A stretch of DNA of 64,000 bases from Bacteroidota bacterium (GCA_017857395.1 JAFMDF010000016.1:1-64000); one strand, 5' to 3'. Counted from the stretch's first letter, positions 40,630-51,292 are shown. Numbers and translations are program-made. Notes: a model not told the origin generated them from the letters alone.

Positions 40630-41700
40630 ATGCGCCCGCTAATCATAATTATTGTTTTCATTTTAGGTCTTTTTCTTTTCAAAACCTACTATTTAGATGC
40701 GGATAAACCAAAGGCATCGAATGCTAATAACCGTTCTGCTGCTGCAAAACGCCCTGCATCTAAGTTGTCGGTGGATGTCTATATTACCAAAATTGTCGAT
40801 AAAAATAATGTGATTTATGCCTCTGGAACGATTGTCCCTAATGAAGAGGTAGAAATAAAAAGTGAGGTTTCTGGTCGTTTAATCCAATTAAATATCCAAG
40901 AAGGGGCTTATGTCCAAAAAGGGCAATTAATTGCTAAATTGAATGATGAGGATTTGGTGGCGCAATTGAAAAAATTGGATTACGAAGAACAATTGGCTGC
41001 ACAAACAAAAGCGAGGCAAGGTAAGTTACTAGAAATTAACGCTATCAGCAAGGAAGAATATGATATGGCGGTTAATCGGGTGAATACGCTGAGTGCAGAT
41101 AAAGAATTTTTGCAAGTACAATTAGCCAAAACTTCGATTAAAGCGCCTTTTAGTGGTAGAATGGGCTTTAAAAACATTAGTGAAGGAGCTTATATTACGC
41201 CAAATGTTATCATTGCCAATTTGGTACAAAGCAACCCTGTAAAATTAGATTTTAGTATCCCTGAAAAATATGCCAATAAGATTAAGTCAAGGCAAACGAT
41301 TTCTTTTACCATTGATGGCGATGAAGAAAAAATGGCAGCAACAGTCATTGCCCTAGACCCTAAAATTGACGAAGATTTACGAACGTTAAAAGTTCGGGCG
41401 AAAGCCACTAACAAAGCAGGAAAATTATTACCCGGGATGTTCATTAGGGTAGAAGCTCCTTTGGGAAGTGAAAAATCAATTATGATTCCAACCCAATCCA
41501 TTATACCCATTTTGAAAGGCAAAAAAGTTTTTGTCATGAAAAATGGAAAAGCTAAAGAAATGCTCATTAAAACAGGGTTACGAACAGATACAGAAATCCA
41601 AGTAATAGAAGGTTTAGAAATAGGAGATTCTGTCATTGTGAGTGCTTTAATGTCTGTAAAGGCAGGGTCAGGCGTAGCTTTAAGAAATGTAGTGGAGTAG
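40630..41700 (+). CDS. RND efflux membrane-fusion (adaptor) protein
   Basis: A 356-aa HlyD/AcrA-type adaptor. It has an N-terminal membrane anchor (PLIIIIVFILGLFLFKTYYL), a lipoyl-like half (VEIKSEVSGRLIQLNIQEGAYVQKGQLIAKL, about 75-105), a coiled-coil hairpin (105-165) and the second lipoyl half (TSIKAPFSGRMGFKNISEGAYI), then a beta barrel (VKLDFSIPEKYANKIK). It links the inner-membrane pump at 41804 to the outer-membrane channel at 44994. Substrate unknown. Confidence 0.93.
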   Translation: MRPLIIIIVFILGLFLFKTYYLDADKPKASNANNRSAAAKRPASKLSVDVYITKIVDKNNVIYASGTIVPNEEVEIKSEVSGRLIQLNIQEGAYVQKGQLIAKLNDEDLVAQLKKLDYEEQLAAQTKARQGKLLEINAISKEEYDMAVNRVNTLSADKEFLQVQLAKTSIKAPFSGRMGFKNISEGAYITPNVIIANLVQSNPVKLDFSIPEKYANKIKSRQTISFTIDGDEEKMAATVIALDPKIDEDLRTLKVRAKATNKAGKLLPGMFIRVEAPLGSEKSIMIPTQSIIPILKGKKVFVMKNGKAKEMLIKTGLRTDTEIQVIEGLEIGDSVIVSALMSVKAGSGVALRNVVE

Positions 41701-41803
41701 AATACGTGCCTACCTTGAAGATATCCAACAGGTATTCTACCAATTTTCAAGCTGATTATCTAAAGTTTTTTTAACGACCTTACTCCTATTAAAACTAAAA
41801 ACA

Positions 41804-44800
41804 ATGGCATCTTTATCAACCATTTCCATTAAAAGACCAGTTTTAGCGATAGTGATGAATATCCTAATTCTCCTATTTGGCATCATTAGTTTTTTCTATT
41901 TAGGGGTTAGAGAATTCCCATCTATTGACCCACCTATTGTATCGGTAAGAACCAATTATCCTGGCGCCAATGCGGACATTGTGGAATCACAGATTACCGA
42001 ACCATTAGAAAAGGCGATTAATAGTGTGCCCGGTATTAGAACCATTAGTTCTTCCAGCAATCAAGGGTCTAGCTCCATTACCATTGAATTTAATTTGGAT
42101 ATTGATATGGAACAGGCGGCTAATGATGTTAGAGACAAAGTGTCTCGAGCTACTCGTTCTTTGCCAAAGGATATTAATGGAAATCCGACTGTTAGCAAAG
42201 CAGATGCAGATTCTGAAACGATAATGGTGATGCGCTTAAGAAGTTCCGAAAGGAATTTATTAGAATTGAGTGATTTTGCCGAAAATGTAATTGTTCCTCG
42301 TTTTGAAACGGTCAATCAAGTAAGTGGCGTTCGAATTTGGGGACAAAAAAGATATGCCATGCGGATTTGGATGCTACCTGATAGAATGGCAGCCCAAGGT
42401 ATTACGACCGCAGAAATTAAAACCGCATTGGATAGAGAGAATGTAGAATTACCAAGTGGAAAACTGCAAGGAAATAGTACCGAATTAACCGTAAAAACCG
42501 TTGGTCGTTTTGTTACGGAAGAAGATTTTAATCAATTGATAATCAAAACGGTCGGAGAAAAAACGATTCGACTGCAAGATGTAGCTTATGCTGTTTTGGG
42601 GCCTCAAAAAGAAGAAGGTATCTTACGGATAAATGGGGTACCACAAGTAGGTATTGCTATTAGCCCTCAACCTGGTGCCAATTATTTGGAAATTGCAACC
42701 GAAGTCAAAAAACGTTTAACAATTGTCAAACAAGATTTGCCAGAAGATTTGAGGCTAGAAATGTTTATGGATAATACCATTTTTGTCGAAAAATCTATTG
42801 AAGAAGTTAAAGAGACGCTTTTGATTGCGGTGGTATTAGTCGTCTTAATTATCTTTTTCTTCTTTAGAGATTGGATTTTAGCCATTCGGCCCTTAATTGA
42901 TATTCCCGTTTCTTTAATTGGTACTTTTTTTGTCATGTACCTTTTTGGATTTTCTATCAATGTCTTAACCCTCTTGGCTATTGTATTGGCTACGGGATTA
43001 GTGGTGGATGATGGCATTGTGGTCACCGAAAATATTTTCAAAAAACTGGAAGAAGGATACCCCCCAGTTGAGGCCGCTATCAGAGGGTCTAATGAAATCT
43101 TTTTTGCCATTATTTCTACCTCTGTTACCCTTGCAGCCGTATTCCTACCCGTTATTTTTATGGAAGGCTTTGTTGGGAAATTATTTAGAGAATTTGGAAT
43201 TGTTTTGGCCTCTGCTGTGCTTATCTCTGCTTTTGTCTCCCTAACTTTAACACCCGTTCTAAATGCTTTTTTAATTCGTAAAAAAGAAAAAGGCAATCGC
43301 TTTTATGAATGGTCAGAACCTTTTTTCAAGGGAATGGAAAACAGCTATCGGGACGGTTTAGCTAAGTTTATGGACAAACGCTGGTTGGCCTTTCCAATTT
43401 TCGGAGTGGTGGTTTTTATGATTTATTTCTTTGGCAACCAATTAAAATCAGAGTTAGCGCCTTTAGATGACCGAAATGTATTGCGAGCGATGATGCTCAC
43501 CCCTGAAGGGTCTTCTTACGAGGTGATGGACGATTATGTGCTGAAATCTTATGAAATGATGGCAGATTCCCTTCCTGAAGCGAATGGTATTTTGACCTAT
43601 ACAGCGCCTGGGTTTTCTGGTTCAGGTGCCTCTAATTCCGCTTTTGCTCGAATCATGTTAATAGATAGCCCCGAAAGAGCGCGCAGCCAAGCGGAATTGA
43701 AAAATTATTTAAATAAACAATTTCGAGCCATGCCAGATGCTCGTGCTTTTGCCAGCGAACGACAAACTATAGCTTTGAGCCGCAGGGGTAGTGGTTTGCC
43801 TATTTCCTATGTATTGCAAGCACCAGATTTAGACCGCCTGCGGGAATACATTCCAAAATTTATGGCAGAAGTAGAAAATGACCCTACCTTTTCAATTACG
43901 GACTTGAATTTAAAATTTAATAAACCCGAATTGAATATCACCATTGACCGTTCCAAAGCTAAAAGCATGGGTATTTCTGTAGCGGATGTAGCTACGACTA
44001 TGCAACTAGCTTTTGCAGGGCAGCGATTTGCTTATTTTATAAAAGATGGTCGGCAATACGAAGTCATCGGTCAATTTGATAGAAAAAATAGAGATGAACC
44101 CATTGATTTAAAAACCTTGTACGTTAAAAACAATCAAGGTAAATTGGTACAATTAGACAATATTGTAAAAGCAGAAGAAGAAAGTAGCCCACCCCAATTA
44201 TATCATTATAATCGATTTTTATCTGCTACGGTCAATGCTGGATTAGCGCCGGGTAAATCCATTGAAGATGGCATTGCTGCTATGGATGCAGCGAGAGACC
44301 GCTTAAACGACCCTGCTATGCGTAGCGATTTGGCAGGCAGTTCAAGAGATTATCTAGAAAGTTCTAATAGTACCTTTTTCTCTTTTATGTTGGCTCTTTT
44401 ATTGGTTTATTTAATTTTAGCGGCTCAATTTGAAAGCTTTGTAGACCCGTTTATCATTATGCTAACCGTTCCTTTAGCGGTGGCAGGTGCTGTATTTTTC
44501 CTTTGGTTTTTCGACCAAACGCTTAATATTTTCAGCCAAATTGGTATTATTATGTTAATAGGCTTGGTGACTAAAAATGGTATTTTAATCGTAGAATTTG
44601 CCAATCAATTAAGAGCAAAAGGAATGGATATAAAAGGTGCGGCCTTAAAGGCAGCAACTATGCGGATGCGTCCAATTATCATGACGACCTTAGCTACTGT
44701 TTTTGGTGCAGCTCCCATTGCTTTGGCTTTGGGCTCTGCTGGACAAAGTAGAATGTCTATGGGGATTGTTGTTATGGGTGGTTTGTTATTTTCTTTAGCT

Positions 44801-44929
44801 TTAACACTTTATGTAATTCCTGTGATGTACACTTATTTAACTCGAAAAAAGGATTACGCCAGAATGAGAAGAATTGACGAAATTGCCAGAGATACGGAGA
44901 TGCCGCATGTAGAAAAGATTGGAGCTTAA
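41804..44929 (+). CDS. RND efflux pump inner-membrane transporter
   Basis: A 1041-aa AcrB/MexF-type (HAE) proton-driven pump with 12 helices in the usual 1+5 / 1+5 pattern around two large periplasmic loops. Seen directly: SIKRPVLAIVMNILILLFG (TM1), PSIDPPIVSVRTNYPGA, TM4 LAIVLATGLVVDDGIVVTEN with the proton-relay Asp pair, and IGLVTKNGILIVEFAN in TM10. The length is normal. It is downstream of the adaptor gene and 64 bp upstream of the outer-membrane channel gene. Confidence 0.96.
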   Translation: MASLSTISIKRPVLAIVMNILILLFGIISFFYLGVREFPSIDPPIVSVRTNYPGANADIVESQITEPLEKAINSVPGIRTISSSSNQGSSSITIEFNLDIDMEQAANDVRDKVSRATRSLPKDINGNPTVSKADADSETIMVMRLRSSERNLLELSDFAENVIVPRFETVNQVSGVRIWGQKRYAMRIWMLPDRMAAQGITTAEIKTALDRENVELPSGKLQGNSTELTVKTVGRFVTEEDFNQLIIKTVGEKTIRLQDVAYAVLGPQKEEGILRINGVPQVGIAISPQPGANYLEIATEVKKRLTIVKQDLPEDLRLEMFMDNTIFVEKSIEEVKETLLIAVVLVVLIIFFFFRDWILAIRPLIDIPVSLIGTFFVMYLFGFSINVLTLLAIVLATGLVVDDGIVVTENIFKKLEEGYPPVEAAIRGSNEIFFAIISTSVTLAAVFLPVIFMEGFVGKLFREFGIVLASAVLISAFVSLTLTPVLNAFLIRKKEKGNRFYEWSEPFFKGMENSYRDGLAKFMDKRWLAFPIFGVVVFMIYFFGNQLKSELAPLDDRNVLRAMMLTPEGSSYEVMDDYVLKSYEMMADSLPEANGILTYTAPGFSGSGASNSAFARIMLIDSPERARSQAELKNYLNKQFRAMPDARAFASERQTIALSRRGSGLPISYVLQAPDLDRLREYIPKFMAEVENDPTFSITDLNLKFNKPELNITIDRSKAKSMGISVADVATTMQLAFAGQRFAYFIKDGRQYEVIGQFDRKNRDEPIDLKTLYVKNNQGKLVQLDNIVKAEEESSPPQLYHYNRFLSATVNAGLAPGKSIEDGIAAMDAARDRLNDPAMRSDLAGSSRDYLESSNSTFFSFMLALLLVYLILAAQFESFVDPFIIMLTVPLAVAGAVFFLWFFDQTLNIFSQIGIIMLIGLVTKNGILIVEFANQLRAKGMDIKGAALKAATMRMRPIIMTTLATVFGAAPIALALGSAGQSRMSMGIVVMGGLLFSLALTLYVIPVMYTYLTRKKDYARMRRIDEIARDTEMPHVEKIGA

Positions 44930-44993
44930 AATAGAAGTCAAAAGTCAAACAACTTTCACAAATTTATCCGACTAGTAGTATAAATTACTCAAT

Positions 44994-46289
44994 ATGCATA
45001 AATGGATTTTTATTATTTCATTATTATTTCCCATTTCTCTTTTTAGCCAGCAGGTATTGCCTTTGCCCGAAGCGATTAAGATTGCCTTAGAAGAAAATTA
45101 TGGTATCCAGATTGCCATTTTGGAGCAAACTGCGGCAAATATGGAAATCTATAAAGCCAATGCAGGAATGGGCCCAACGGTGGACTTGAATGGCAATTAT
45201 CGGACAACTGGGAATTATGCCAATCAGCGTTTTCTTGATGGTAGAGTGGTGGACCGTTTTGGTAGAGCTTTTAATCCTAGTATCAACATTTCCGCAAATT
45301 GGACCCTTTTTGATGGTGGACAAATGCAGGCAACTTATGACCGTTTAGGTTTGATGGGGCAATATTCAGAACTGCAAGGAAAAGTATTAATTCAAAATAC
45401 TATTGCCAATGTAATGCAAGCCTATTATAATATCATTCGACACAAAGAGACTGTTGAGTATTTGAATACGATTTTAAAATATTATGAAGAACGACTAAAA
45501 ATAACGGAAGAACGATGGCAGGTTGGGCAAGGGTCAAAGTTGAATTTTTTACAGTCGAAAACAGATATGAACGCTCAGTTATCTCAAATGGCAAGTGCTA
45601 AAAATAACCTAAGAAATGCCAAGGTTATTTTGAATGGATTGCTCAATAGAACTCCTTCCCAAGATTTTGAGGTAGCAAACAGCGAAAATGTTCCATCAAA
45701 TTACGAATTTAATCAGTTAGCAGAACAAGTAAAAACCAAAAATCAGGAGATTTTATTATTACAAAAATCGATGGATATAAGTTTAAAACAGGAAGAAGAA
45801 ATTGCTGCCACTCGAAAACCGCAAGTCTTCGTTAATGGAAGTGCAGGGTATAGCTACAATAACTCGAATACTGGATTTCTAACGTCTAGCCAAAATACTT
45901 CTATTGTTGTAGGTATTGGTGCTAGGTGGAATTTATATGATGGCAACCATCGACAAAATCAGATGGCCATTTCTCAAATTAATACTCGTATTATTGAACA
46001 ACAACAAGAAAATTTAGCCGCTCAAATTCTAAATGACCTCACTTTTGCTTATAATCAGTATAATTCAGACCGAGAATTATTGGAATTTGAAGAACAAAAT
46101 AAAACCATTGCAGAAGAAAATTTGTCGATTTCACTAGAGAAATTTCGTTTAGGCGGTTCTTCTATATTGGAACTAAATGAGGCGCAGCGAGCTTATGATA
46201 CCGCTTTAAATCGCTTAGTGAATGCTCAATATAATATCAAAATTTCGGAATTAGATTTGCTACGTTTGAGTGGGACTTTATTGGATTAG
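44994..46289 (+). CDS. TolC-like outer-membrane efflux channel
   Basis: A 431-aa outer-membrane factor with a signal peptide (WIFIISLLFPISLFSQ). It has two TolC repeats, each with long alpha hairpins: YKANAGMGPTVDLNGNY and LNFLQSKTDMNAQLSQM in the first half, TRKPQVFVNGSAGYSYN and ILELNEAQRAYDTALNRLVNAQYN in the second. It is the third part of the RND efflux system. Confidence 0.94.
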   Translation: MHKWIFIISLLFPISLFSQQVLPLPEAIKIALEENYGIQIAILEQTAANMEIYKANAGMGPTVDLNGNYRTTGNYANQRFLDGRVVDRFGRAFNPSINISANWTLFDGGQMQATYDRLGLMGQYSELQGKVLIQNTIANVMQAYYNIIRHKETVEYLNTILKYYEERLKITEERWQVGQGSKLNFLQSKTDMNAQLSQMASAKNNLRNAKVILNGLLNRTPSQDFEVANSENVPSNYEFNQLAEQVKTKNQEILLLQKSMDISLKQEEEIAATRKPQVFVNGSAGYSYNNSNTGFLTSSQNTSIVVGIGARWNLYDGNHRQNQMAISQINTRIIEQQQENLAAQILNDLTFAYNQYNSDRELLEFEEQNKTIAEENLSISLEKFRLGGSSILELNEAQRAYDTALNRLVNAQYNIKISELDLLRLSGTLLD

Positions 46290-46318
46290 TGTTATTTCTA
46301 ATTAGCAGAAACATAAGT

Positions 46319-47092
46319 ATGCAACAATTCCAATTCATTTCCTTACTGCTGTTGTTTCCCTTCTTTCTGATGGCACAACCAGAACCTTGTATCGACCCAC
46401 CAACGATGACTTCCTTCTGTGCGGATGCTTGTATTATTTGTGATATTGATGGTTTTACTGGGCGACATGATGCCAATATCGTAGGAGAAGCGCCTCCTCG
46501 ATTTGATGGAGAATGCACTCGAACAGCACATAATATGCAATGGATAGCTTTTATTGCAGGTAGTGAAGATTTGGAGTTTAGGATGTCCGTTTCCAATTGT
46601 AGGGATGGAAGAGGGTTAGAGTTTGGCTTATATCGAGGCATTAATTGTGATAATTTTAAAAGAATTTCTAACTGTTTTGGCGCAGGAAATCAGATGGTTA
46701 TCCCTCCAGGAAGTAGTGGGGTTATCCGAAATAATGAACCTTTGGAAATTGGTCAATATTATTATATCGTCATGGATGGTGCTTTGGAGGATAATTGTGA
46801 TTGGACTTTTGATGTATTATTAGGAACGACTCAGGTAGCTCCCTTAGAAACATCAGGAACAATAGAAGGGGCGTTTACTACTTGTAGGAATCTTGAACAG
46901 ATTTATCATGCTAACCCGCCTATTGGAGCAACTGAATTTAAGTGGCAATTAGATGGTCAAGAATTAGCTACCAATGCACCCGAATTGCCACTTATCTTTG
47001 ACCAAGTTGGTATTTTTATATGGCTGGCTGAAATTGATTTTATTGATGGGGAAAGTTTGGTTTATTTTGGAGATGTGGCTTTGATAAGGTAG
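46319..47092 (+). CDS. Secreted Cys-rich surface-type protein, no sorting domain
   Basis: 257 aa from ATG 46319, which opens a signal peptide (FISLLLLFPFFLMAQ); the frame is open to 46289. The N-terminal domain with six or more Cys (CIDPPTMTSFCADACIICDIDGFTG and VSNCRDGRGLEFGLY) resembles the opening domain of large adhesin-like proteins of Saprospiraceae. A PKD-like region follows (ATEFKWQLDGQELA). Those large proteins usually continue for hundreds of residues to a T9SS sorting domain; none is seen here. I cannot assign a function. Confidence 0.65.
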   Translation: MQQFQFISLLLLFPFFLMAQPEPCIDPPTMTSFCADACIICDIDGFTGRHDANIVGEAPPRFDGECTRTAHNMQWIAFIAGSEDLEFRMSVSNCRDGRGLEFGLYRGINCDNFKRISNCFGAGNQMVIPPGSSGVIRNNEPLEIGQYYYIVMDGALEDNCDWTFDVLLGTTQVAPLETSGTIEGAFTTCRNLEQIYHANPPIGATEFKWQLDGQELATNAPELPLIFDQVGIFIWLAEIDFIDGESLVYFGDVALIR

Positions 47093-47143
47093 TTTATTAG
47101 TACTAATTTTGAAAATTCATGTTGTTTAAAAGCAAAAAAATAA

Positions 47144-49561
47144 ATGAAAATCAGGCTTATTATTGCGTTTTCAACAATCGCTTTTAGTAATTTATTGGCT
47201 CAGAATGATGCCACTATTTCAGGGAAAATCTTTGAAAAAGACTCAGGGGAATCACTCTCTTATGCCACTATTGTTCTCCATGCAGCTGATAATCAAACTA
47301 TGATTACAGGAGCATTATCTGATGAAACAGGTCGATTTACTTTGGAAGGTATCAAAAAAGGAAGGTATCAAGTGGTCTGTTCTTTTGTGGGCTATGAAAC
47401 CATCAATACCCCTATCTTAATAGGCGAAAAAAATAGCAATTATGACCTCGGTAAAATCGAATTACCCCTTGAATCTACGCAATTAGATGAAGTAGTGGTG
47501 AATGCTCAAAAAGCAGTAGTGGGCGCTAATCTGGATAAGAAATCTTTTAGTATGGCAGACCAAGTCGCCCAATCGGGTGGGTCAATTTTGGATGCCATGA
47601 AAGCTTTACCAGGGGTTACTGTTGACCAAGAAGGCAATGTGCTATTAAGAGGAAGTAGTCAAGTGGCTGTTTTGGTAGATGGTAAGCAATCAGGAATGAC
47701 AGGTTTTGGCAATCAACAAGGTTTAGGAAATATTCCTGCTGCCAATATTGAGCGCATCGAAATCATCAATAATCCTTCAGCTAAATATGATGCCAACGGC
47801 ATGGCAGGAATTATCAATATCATTTACAAAAAAGAGAAAGAAAAGGGTTTTAATGGAAGGGTTGGTTTTACGCTTGGAATGGGAGAGATAACGACTCGAA
47901 AAGCAGACTTACCGTCTTCGTTGGGCAGTTATAAACAAAATCTAAAGTACAATCCAAATTTCAGTTTGAACTATAGAGGGGCAAAAACCAATACTTTTTT
48001 ACAAGGAGAAATCCTTCAACAACAGAAATTACCCAATAATGAATTTACCACTCGTAATTATAAAGATGGTGCTAGAACGATTTCTGAAGTACCCGAAAAT
48101 AGAACGCAAACACATTATATTATAAAAGGAGGGATTGATTGGGAAATGAGCGAGAATAATACACTCAGTTTTTCTTCCATTTTTGATTACGAACACCATA
48201 TTGATACTTCCCAAATACCATTTATCAATCTGTTGACCAATGAACGCTATCGTTATTGGCATTGGAAAGAGGATGAGATTACAGGTTACCTAAACTTTAC
48301 CTTAAACTATAAGCATGACTTTCAAGAGGCTGGGCATACCTTAAGTGTCGCCGCTCAATATGTTAGAGGTTGGGAGGATGAATCGTATTTTTTAAATGAT
48401 AGTTCGGCTGTTCGAGTTGGTACGGATATGACCAATATTTTGGCAACAGAAAATACGACTTCCCTAACTGTCGATTATGTGAAACCTCTAAAAAGCGGAC
48501 GCATTGAATTGGGGTCAAAAGTACAGATTAGAACCATTCCTGTTACTTATGATATCAATAGAGGACAACAATCTATTATTCATCAAGGTCTCGGCAGTTG
48601 GTCAGATTGGGGCGAAAATATTTATGCTGTCTATTTAAATTACGTTTTAGAAAAAGAGAAATTTGATATTGAAGGTGGATTAAGATTAGAACAGACTAAT
48701 ATATTTTATGATATTTCACGGGAGAACATCTACTATCCCGAAAATGATGCTTACGATTATTTTAAGCTATACCCGAATGTTCGATTGACTTTCAAACTCA
48801 ATGAGACTAATAATTTATCGCTGTTCTATAATGAAAGAGTAGATAGACCGGGCGAACCAAATTTAAGAATCTTTCCAAAATATGATGACCCAGAATTATT
48901 AAAAGTAGGTAATCCCTATGTGCGCCCACAATTTACGCAGACATACGAGGCAGCCTATAAACGAATATGGGAAACAGGTTCTGTTTTCTTTTCTACCTAC
49001 TATCGTCAATTAGACGCTCCATTTTTGCGGATTTTTAGCATTGATAATTCTAATCCAGCTTACTCTGTTATCAACAAAATATATCAAAATGTGGGAAGTG
49101 GGACTAATTTGGGAATAGAGATACTATTAGCACAAAGCATTAAAGATTATTGGAAAATTTCTGGTAGTTTTAATTGGTATAATAATACCATTGATGCTTA
49201 TACAGGAACTTTATTATTTCCATTTGAGCGACCTTTTAACATCCAAAACACCACCGACCAAACGTGGGACATAAAAATCAATAACCAAATTGATTTGCCT
49301 AAAAAAACGCAAATTCAATTGACGGCTATTTATCTAGCGCCGAAAAATATTCCACAGGGTAGGGCATTAGCTCGTTCTTCTATAGACCTAGGTATCAAAA
49401 AAAGCATTTTACAGGATAGAGGAGAATTGACTTTTTCGTTTAGTGATATTTTTAACGACTTTGGGATTCGAGAAGAAATTACGACCGCTGATTTTACGGC
49501 TTTATACGAGAATTATTTTGAGACACAGGTGGCTCGGATTGGATTTAAATATAAGTGGTAA
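47144..49561 (+). CDS. TonB-receptor-like outer-membrane barrel protein (PF14905 type)
   Basis: An 805-aa exported protein: signal peptide (LIIAFSTIAFSNLLAQ), carboxypeptidase-regulatory-like domain (about 20-100, SYATIVLHAADNQTMITGALSDETGRF), plug (about 130-235, DAMKALPGVTVDQEGNVLLRG, KYDANGMAGIINIIYKK) and a large barrel that ends normally in an aromatic strand (ARIGFKYKW). There is no N-terminal TonB box that I can point to. Positions 47551-47697 are duplicated exactly at 38367. Substrate unknown; it lies after the efflux and secreted-protein genes. Confidence 0.88.
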   Translation: MKIRLIIAFSTIAFSNLLAQNDATISGKIFEKDSGESLSYATIVLHAADNQTMITGALSDETGRFTLEGIKKGRYQVVCSFVGYETINTPILIGEKNSNYDLGKIELPLESTQLDEVVVNAQKAVVGANLDKKSFSMADQVAQSGGSILDAMKALPGVTVDQEGNVLLRGSSQVAVLVDGKQSGMTGFGNQQGLGNIPAANIERIEIINNPSAKYDANGMAGIINIIYKKEKEKGFNGRVGFTLGMGEITTRKADLPSSLGSYKQNLKYNPNFSLNYRGAKTNTFLQGEILQQQKLPNNEFTTRNYKDGARTISEVPENRTQTHYIIKGGIDWEMSENNTLSFSSIFDYEHHIDTSQIPFINLLTNERYRYWHWKEDEITGYLNFTLNYKHDFQEAGHTLSVAAQYVRGWEDESYFLNDSSAVRVGTDMTNILATENTTSLTVDYVKPLKSGRIELGSKVQIRTIPVTYDINRGQQSIIHQGLGSWSDWGENIYAVYLNYVLEKEKFDIEGGLRLEQTNIFYDISRENIYYPENDAYDYFKLYPNVRLTFKLNETNNLSLFYNERVDRPGEPNLRIFPKYDDPELLKVGNPYVRPQFTQTYEAAYKRIWETGSVFFSTYYRQLDAPFLRIFSIDNSNPAYSVINKIYQNVGSGTNLGIEILLAQSIKDYWKISGSFNWYNNTIDAYTGTLLFPFERPFNIQNTTDQTWDIKINNQIDLPKKTQIQLTAIYLAPKNIPQGRALARSSIDLGIKKSILQDRGELTFSFSDIFNDFGIREEITTADFTALYENYFETQVARIGFKYKW
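47551..47697 (+). repeat. 147-bp repeat, parent copy inside the receptor gene
   Basis: Encodes the plug region of the receptor at 47144 and is identical to 38367-38513. It is in frame and intact here, so this is the source copy. Confidence 0.95.
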
Positions 49562-49762
49562 TTGGTGTACTATTTATCTATTGAAATTTCATTTATAGTT
49601 TATTTCAACGTTTCCATAAAATGAACAGCAATGAATCCTATCGTTGAAGAATATTGGCTATTATGGATTTTAGGTCTGATTCTGTCGTGATTTTAATTTC
49701 GTAGTTTCTTTTTGAGGTACGAAATGGCAAGCCTTTTAAGGTCAAAAGGAAATGATTTACAG

Positions 49763-49800
49763 TGTCACTTTACATGATAAATTTATCATGTAAAGTGACA
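49763..49800. terminator. Perfect 38-bp palindrome between convergent genes
   Basis: TGTCACTTTACATGATAAA (49763-49781) and its exact reverse complement (49782-49800) with no loop. It lies between the receptor gene ending at 49561 and the SusD gene ending at 49811, so a shared terminator is the simplest reading. Confidence 0.6.
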
Positions 49801-49810
49801 TCTTCGTTTA

Positions 49811-51292
49811 TTAATATCCAGCATTCTGCTCCAACAGACCACCACTCAAATCAATCTCTGTTTGTGGCAAGGGCAATAATTCATGTTTTCCAATTTCAAA
49901 ATTCTTACCAACTGCTTGCATGACAGAAGCTGCTTTTCCCTGCCTAACCAAATCGAACCACCGTTGTTGTTCCAGCGCAAATTCTACTCGGCGTTCGTGC
50001 CAAATAATAGTTCTTAATTCTTCTTTATTCGTAACGGTGATGTCAGGTAAAATGGAAGTGCTCTGTCCTCTCGCTCTTGCACGAACTAGGTTTAAATACA
50101 GTAGCGCATCGGTTGTTTCTCCCAATTCATTCAGGGCTTCCGCAGCGATTAATAATACATCTGCATATCGCAATAATCGAATATTACCTGGCCCATTTCC
50201 ATTGCCCCCCTCATGAGTAGGCACCCAAGCTTTTTGATTATATCGTTCATTAAAAATATTTGGATTGTCTGCCACAAGTGCGGAACCATCGGGCAACACT
50301 TCTCCAACATAAAGAATGGTCGCTTCCCGTCTTGGGTCACCTCGTTCATAATCCCCAACTAAGTCATCACTTGGGCGATTAAATCCCCAACCTAAATTGG
50401 GGTTTCCTCGAACGCCTTGCACTTCATTATATTGGGTGCCACCTCCGCCAGTTTCAAAGGCAGCCGTTTGTACTTCAAATAAACTTTCGGAAGAATTTTC
50501 TCCAGCAGCAGTAAAAATTTGGGCATAACTTGGGAGCAAAGCATATTTTTGAGCCGCAATCACCGCCAATGCTTGTTCGCTACTATTGGTGAAATCGCCA
50601 AGCGTTAAATATACTTTTGACAACAATCCTTGCGCTGCACCTTTGGTGGCTCTGCCTTTATCCACACCCGAAAATTGAGTAGGTAATACGTCAATTGCAT
50701 TTTCTAAATCTTGAATGATTTGGGCATACACTTCAGTCTTGGAAGTACGAGGTTGAGAAAAGTCTGCTCTGTCCAATGTTTTGGTAATCAAAGGAATATC
50801 GCCAAACCAACGAACCAAATTAAAATAATAATAGGCTCGTAAAAAACGACATTCACTCAAGAGTCTGGTTTGGAGTGCTTCGCCCATTTCAATAGTTGGA
50901 ATATTTTCTAAAGCAATATTGGCCCGGTAAATTCCTTGATAATAGCCTGTCCAAACCGCACCAACCGAAATATTTCCTGCATCAAAAGTGAAGTTGTCTA
51001 ACTCCGTTAAAAAATTTGCATCAGATGGCGTACTGCCTTTATCGGTATCATCTGAAATAATATCGGTCAATCCAATAAAAGAAAAAACATGTACATCCCA
51101 ATTTCTCAATTGTTCGTAAGCGGCATTGGTCGCCCATACGGCATGGTCTGCTGTTTCAAAAAAATTGTCAGAAGTCAATTGCCCTAGAGGTTTCTTTTCT
51201 AAAAAATCTTTTTTACAGCTGATGGAAAATAGACAAATCAGCATAACGATATGACTGACTTTAAAGATATTATAAAAAAATGAATTTTTCAT
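49811..51292 (-). CDS. SusD/RagB-family glycan-binding lipoprotein
   Basis: A 493-aa outer-surface lipoprotein (lipobox CLFSISC near residue 26). SusD features: KKDFLEKKPLGQLTSDNFFETADHAVWATNAAYEQL at the N-terminus, the TPR-like SECRFLRAYYYFNLVRWFGDIPLITKTLDR, and the C-terminal ADVLLIAAEALNELG and WHERRVEFALEQQRWFDLVRQ. It works as the lid of the SusC transporter encoded directly upstream. It is part of the polysaccharide utilisation locus 49.8-63.4 kb. Confidence 0.95.
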   Translation of the reverse strand: MKNSFFYNIFKVSHIVMLICLFSISCKKDFLEKKPLGQLTSDNFFETADHAVWATNAAYEQLRNWDVHVFSFIGLTDIISDDTDKGSTPSDANFLTELDNFTFDAGNISVGAVWTGYYQGIYRANIALENIPTIEMGEALQTRLLSECRFLRAYYYFNLVRWFGDIPLITKTLDRADFSQPRTSKTEVYAQIIQDLENAIDVLPTQFSGVDKGRATKGAAQGLLSKVYLTLGDFTNSSEQALAVIAAQKYALLPSYAQIFTAAGENSSESLFEVQTAAFETGGGGTQYNEVQGVRGNPNLGWGFNRPSDDLVGDYERGDPRREATILYVGEVLPDGSALVADNPNIFNERYNQKAWVPTHEGGNGNGPGNIRLLRYADVLLIAAEALNELGETTDALLYLNLVRARARGQSTSILPDITVTNKEELRTIIWHERRVEFALEQQRWFDLVRQGKAASVMQAVGKNFEIGKHELLPLPQTEIDLSGGLLEQNAGY

